Below are positions 60,442 through 64,000 of a DNA stretch of 64,000 bases, piece after piece (position 1 is the stretch's first letter; each line of letters starts with the position of its first letter). The notes beneath the pieces were generated by a model. The model saw nothing but the letters and a program-made list of their open reading frames with translations, had not been told where the DNA came from and made no database searches. Position numbers and translations under genes: made by a program. Origin of the DNA: Streptomyces fodineus (GTDB lineage Bacteria; Actinomycetota; Actinomycetes; Streptomycetales; Streptomycetaceae); NCBI RefSeq assembly GCF_001735805.1, contig NZ_CP017248.1, forward strand, positions 1,488,001 through 1,552,000. The letters run 5' to 3'.

Positions 60442-61401
60442 TCAGCGGGCCAGGGCCGGGCGGAACCGGCGGCGGTACTCGGCCGGGGCCGTACCGAAGG
60501 CCTTGATGAACGCGCGGCGCATGGCCTCGGGGGTGCCGTAACCGCTGGCGCGGGCGATCTCCTCGATGGTGTCGCCGGTGTCCTCCAGCAGGCGTCGGGC
60601 GTGTTCCAGGCGGACCCGGTCGACGTAGCGGCCCGGTGTCATGCCGGTCTCCTCCCGGAAGGCGCGGGCGAAGTGGCGCGGTGAGAGCCGGGCGCGGGCG
60701 GCGAGCGAATCGACCGTGAGGTCACCGGCCGGGTGCTCGCTGATCCAGCGCTGGACCTCCCGCAGCGGCGCCCGATGGGCGGTCTGCGCGGCGAGCTGGG
60801 CGCTGAACTGCGCCTGGTTGCCGGGCCGGCGCAGGAAGACCACCAGGTGCCGGGCGACGGCCAGCGCGACGTCCCGGTCCAGGTCCTCCTCGACCAGGGC
60901 GAGGGCCAGGTCGATGCCCGAGGTCACCCCGGCCGAGGTGGCGACGTGCCCGTCCCGGACGTAGATGGGCTCCGGGTCAACGGCGACGGCCGGGTGGTCG
61001 CGGGCGAGCTTGTCGCAGTACGCCCAGTGGGTCGTGGCCCGGCGGCCGTCGAGGAGACCGGCAGCCGCGACCAGGAGGGCGCCCGTGCACACCGAGACCA
61101 GCCGCGGGACGCGCGGTCCGCGGGCGCGCAGCCAGGCGATCAGCCGCGGGTCGGGCACGCGCGTGCCCGCGCCGCCGGGGACCAGCAGGGTGTGCGGGTC
61201 GGCGGCCTCGGTGAGCGCCTCGTCCGGTACGAGGGTCAGCCCGCTGGAGGTGCGCACCGGGCGGCCGTCGAGGGAGGCCGTACGGACCCGGTAGGTGCCC
61301 GGCGCCTTCTTCTCGGCGCCGGCGAACACCTCGAGCGGACCGGTGACGTCGAGGCTCTGGACGCCGTCGAAGAGGACGAAGAGGACGGTGCGCTGCGGCA
61401 T
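60442..61401 (-). CDS. GlxA-type AraC family regulator with DJ-1 domain
   Basis: A 319-residue protein. Residues 1-190 are DJ-1/PfpI-like (VLFVLFDGVQSLDVTGPLEV, LVSVCTGALLVAAAGLLDGR). The C-terminal 100 residues carry two AraC helix-turn-helices (LTVDSLAARARLSPRHFARA, DTIEEIARASGYGTPEAMRR). GGAG lies before the ATG at 61401. It probably controls its DJ-1 neighbour 29 bases downstream in response to a reactive metabolite; the ligand is unknown. Confidence 0.92.
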   Translation of the reverse strand: MPQRTVLFVLFDGVQSLDVTGPLEVFAGAEKKAPGTYRVRTASLDGRPVRTSSGLTLVPDEALTEAADPHTLLVPGGAGTRVPDPRLIAWLRARGPRVPRLVSVCTGALLVAAAGLLDGRRATTHWAYCDKLARDHPAVAVDPEPIYVRDGHVATSAGVTSGIDLALALVEEDLDRDVALAVARHLVVFLRRPGNQAQFSAQLAAQTAHRAPLREVQRWISEHPAGDLTVDSLAARARLSPRHFARAFREETGMTPGRYVDRVRLEHARRLLEDTGDTIEEIARASGYGTPEAMRRAFIKAFGTAPAEYRRRFRPALAR

Positions 61402-61631
61402 GTCTCCGATTCTTCGCTGCCGGGCCGATGGCCGCAATGACGTGTTTCCCACCATTTCTGCCATGACCGCACCTGAGGGCCCGTCGGTGCGATACCCGCA
61501 GTCCACCGCGGGCGGAAACCGGGCCGAAGAAACGGCCCGGCGGCCCGCCGGGGTGGCGCCCTGATCCCCGGTTGTCGGTGTCACCTGCCACAATTGCCGC
61601 GCAACCTCAGTGGAGAAGGCGGTACGGGATC

Positions 61632-64000
61632 GTGACGACACCCGGATCCATCGAAGCAGGATCCATCGAAGGCAGGATCGCCGAGGAACTCGGCGTACGG
61701 GAGCGGCAGGTGAAGGCCGCGGTGGAACTGCTCGACGGCGGTTCCACCGTGCCCTTCATCGCCCGCTACCGCAAGGAAGCGACCGAGATGCTCGACGACG
61801 CGCAGCTGCGCACGATCGAGGAGCGGCTGCGCTATCTGCGGGAGCTGGAGGAGCGGCGGGCCGCGATCCTGGAGTCGGTGCGCGAGCAGGGCAAGCTCAC
61901 GGACGAGCTGGAGGCCCGGATCCGCGGCGCCGAGACCAAGGCGCGGCTGGAGGACATCTACCTCCCCTACAAGCCCAAGCGGCGCACCAAGGCGCAGATC
62001 GCGCGCGAGGCAGGTCTGGAGCCGCTGGCGGAGGGCCTGCTGGGCGACCCTGCGGTGGAGCCGCTGGCGGCCGCGGCCGCGTTCGTGGACGCCGACAAGG
62101 GCGTCGCCGATCCGCAGGCCGCCCTGGACGGCGCGCGGGCGATCCTCACCGAGCGCTTCTCGGAGGACGCCGACCTGATCGGCGAGCTGCGCGAGCGCAT
62201 GTGGGTGCGCGGGCGGCTGGCCGCCAAGGTGCGGGAGGGCAAGGAGGAGGCGGGGGCGAAGTTCGCCGACTACTTCGACTTCGCCCAGCCGTTCACGGAG
62301 CTGCCCTCGCACCGCATCCTCGCGATGCTGCGCGGTGAGAAGGAGGAGGTCCTCGACCTCGTCCTGGAGCCGGAGGAGCCCACGGAGGGTCCGTCCTCGT
62401 ACGAGGGCATGGTCGCGCACCGGTTCGGGATCGCCGACCGGGGCCGCCCCGCCGACAAGTGGCTGACGGACACCGTCCGCTGGGCCTGGCGCACCCGCAT
62501 CCTCGTACACCTCGGCATCGACCTGCGCCTCAGGCTGCGTACGGCCGCCGAGGACGAGGCGGTGAACGTGTTCGCGGCGAACCTGCGCGACCTGCTGCTG
62601 GCCGCCCCGGCGGGCACGCGCGCGACGCTGGGTCTGGACCCGGGTTTCCGTACGGGCGTGAAGGTCGCCGTGGTCGACGCGACCGGCAAGGTCGTCGCCA
62701 CGGACGTGATCTACCCGCACGTCCCCGCCAACAAGTGGGACGAGGCCCTCGCCAAGCTGGCGCGGCTCGCCGAGGAGCACGCGGTCGAGCTGGTCGCGAT
62801 CGGCAACGGCACGGCGTCCCGCGAGACCGACAAGCTCGCCGGTGAACTGATCGCCAAACACCCGGAGTTGAAGCTCACCAAGGTGATGGTGTCCGAGGCG
62901 GGCGCGTCGGTGTACTCGGCGTCGCAGTACGCCTCGCAGGAGCTGCCCGGCATGGACGTGTCGCTGCGCGGCGCGGTCTCCATCGCCCGGCGCCTGCAGG
63001 ATCCGCTGGCCGAGCTGGTGAAGATCGACCCGAAGTCCATCGGCGTCGGCCAGTACCAGCACGACCTGTCCGAGGTGAAGCTGTCGCGCTCGCTGGACGC
63101 GGTGGTGGAGGACTGTGTGAACGGCGTCGGCGTGGACGTCAACACCGCGTCCGTACCGCTGCTTTCGCGAGTGTCGGGCATCTCCTCGGGCCTCGCCGAG
63201 AACATCGTGGCGCACCGGGACGCGAACGGCCCGTTCGCGTCCCGTTCGGAGCTGAAGAAGGTGGCGCGGCTCGGCCCGAAGGCGTACGAGCAGTGCGCGG
63301 GCTTCCTGCGCATCCGCGGCGGCCACGACCCGCTGGACGCCTCCAGCGTGCACCCCGAGGCCTACCCGGTGGTCCGCCGCATGGTGAAGGCGGCCGGCCA
63401 GGAGGTGGCCTCCCTCATCGGCAACACCGGTGTGCTGCGCTCGCTGAAGCCGTCCGACTTCGTGGACGACACGTTCGGTCTGCCGACGGTGTCGGACATT
63501 CTCAAGGAGCTGGAGAAGCCGGGGCGCGACCCGCGTCCGGCCTTCAAGACCGCCGTGTTCAAGGAGGGCGTGGAGAAGATCTCCGACCTGTCCGCCGGGA
63601 TGATCCTGGAGGGCGTGGTGACGAACGTGGCCGCCTTCGGCGCGTTCGTGGACATCGGCGTCCACCAGGACGGTCTGGTGCACGTGTCGGCGATGTCCAG
63701 GACGTTCGTCAAGGACCCGCGCGATGTCGCCAAGCCCGGTGACATCGTCAAGGTGAAGGTCCTGGACGTGGACATCCCGCGCAAGCGGATCGCGCTGACC
63801 CTGCGCCTGGACGACGAGGCGGCCCCGCAGGGCGGCCAGGGCGGCGGACGGCAGCAGCGCGGTGGCGGACGGCCGCCCCAGCAGCGCCAGGGCGGCCAGG
63901 GTCAGGGCCAGCGGCAGGGCCGTGGCGGCGGCGACCGGGGCGGCCGCCAGGCCCCGCCGCCCGCGAACAGCGCGATGGCCGACGCACTGCGCCGCGCGGG
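61632..64000 (+). CDS. tex: Tex family RNA-binding protein, incomplete at right edge
   Basis: At least 789 residues without a stop before the window ends. The order is a helical N-terminus ([20 protein letters not shown]), a YqgF-like nuclease domain ([20 protein letters not shown]), helix-hairpin-helix repeats ([20 protein letters not shown]) and an S1 RNA-binding domain ([20 protein letters not shown]). A Gly/Gln/Arg-rich tail then runs to the edge, longer than usual for Tex. Start GTG 61632. Acts in transcription or RNA metabolism. Confidence 0.95.
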   Translation, partial: MTTPGSIEAGSIEGRIAEELGVRERQVKAAVELLDGGSTVPFIARYRKEATEMLDDAQLRTIEERLRYLRELEERRAAILESVREQGKLTDELEARIRGAETKARLEDIYLPYKPKRRTKAQIAREAGLEPLAEGLLGDPAVEPLAAAAAFVDADKGVADPQAALDGARAILTERFSEDADLIGELRERMWVRGRLAAKVREGKEEAGAKFADYFDFAQPFTELPSHRILAMLRGEKEEVLDLVLEPEEPTEGPSSYEGMVAHRFGIADRGRPADKWLTDTVRWAWRTRILVHLGIDLRLRLRTAAEDEAVNVFAANLRDLLLAAPAGTRATLGLDPGFRTGVKVAVVDATGKVVATDVIYPHVPANKWDEALAKLARLAEEHAVELVAIGNGTASRETDKLAGELIAKHPELKLTKVMVSEAGASVYSASQYASQELPGMDVSLRGAVSIARRLQDPLAELVKIDPKSIGVGQYQHDLSEVKLSRSLDAVVEDCVNGVGVDVNTASVPLLSRVSGISSGLAENIVAHRDANGPFASRSELKKVARLGPKAYEQCAGFLRIRGGHDPLDASSVHPEAYPVVRRMVKAAGQEVASLIGNTGVLRSLKPSDFVDDTFGLPTVSDILKELEKPGRDPRPAFKTAVFKEGVEKISDLSAGMILEGVVTNVAAFGAFVDIGVHQDGLVHVSAMSRTFVKDPRDVAKPGDIVKVKVLDVDIPRKRIALTLRLDDEAAPQGGQGGGRQQRGGGRPPQQRQGGQGQGQRQGRGGGDRGGRQAPPPANSAMADALRRA

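Noticed and set aside
61581..63683. A 700-codon minus-strand frame opposite tex
   Set aside because: Shadow of the tex gene, which has the conserved YqgF, helix-hairpin-helix and S1 domains on the plus strand.
1..64000. tRNA, rRNA or known riboswitch genes
   Set aside because: I looked for cloverleaf and rRNA landmarks and for cobalamin, TPP and SAM-type elements by eye and found none. A covariance-model scan was not possible.

Overview
The window is high-GC actinobacterial DNA. GTG and TTG starts are frequent, genes overlap by ATGA or TGATG, and the gene set is typical of a Streptomyces chromosome: a conservon, a hopanoid operon, XRE/MmyB regulators and a kinase with a membrane tail. All calls come from reading the translated sequence; no database search was run.

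Layout. 1-3260: LysR regulator and the threonine catabolic pair kbl-tdh. 3450-7885: a conservon (cvnA-B-C-D plus a GAF protein) with an unusual His/Met-rich tail on the sensor kinase. 8331-15182: an MFS exporter, decayed gene remnants, and regulators paired with redox enzymes (TetR, membrane Ser/Thr kinase, Old Yellow Enzyme with divergent MerR, FMN reductase). 15183-21500: a gene graveyard. It holds a broken large serine recombinase, two truncated DUF4291 genes, two MITE-like elements flanked by TA, a lower-GC pocket coding for a stand-alone NPSFE beta-sandwich protein, and several frameshifted genes. 21631-32940: single-gene metabolic and regulatory units (tautomerase, kelch protein, XRE/SDR pair, metallo-hydrolase, amino-acid dehydrogenase, TetR, GDSL esterase, alpha-galactosidase, tyrosine phosphatase).

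33003-46783 is a minus-strand hopanoid operon. HpnC, HpnD and HpnE make squalene from farnesyl diphosphate supplied by a polyprenyl synthase. Shc cyclises it. HpnH, HpnG and an HpnO-type aminotransferase build the side chain. Dxs and IspG feed the MEP pathway. A cupin-type XRE regulator overlapping a 40-residue membrane protein sits at the distal end. hpnC and hpnE each carry a one-base loss in a G/C run, so they are either sequencing errors or genuine lesions.

47147-54135 is a tightly overlapping minus-strand set: a TagGH-type ABC exporter, a GT2 glycosyltransferase, two CDP-alcohol phosphotransferases, an sn-glycerol-1-phosphate-dehydrogenase-like enzyme and a sugar/polyol-phosphate nucleotidyltransferase. 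It looks like an uncharacterised pathway for a phospho-polyol cell-surface polymer or lipid, and it is the best candidate here for an undescribed system. A galE homologue follows divergently. 55819-64000 holds a CDF metal exporter, isopentenyl-diphosphate isomerase, a regulatory ATPase, an HdeD-like protein, an enoyl-CoA hydratase, two DJ-1-type proteins and a tex gene that runs off the right edge.
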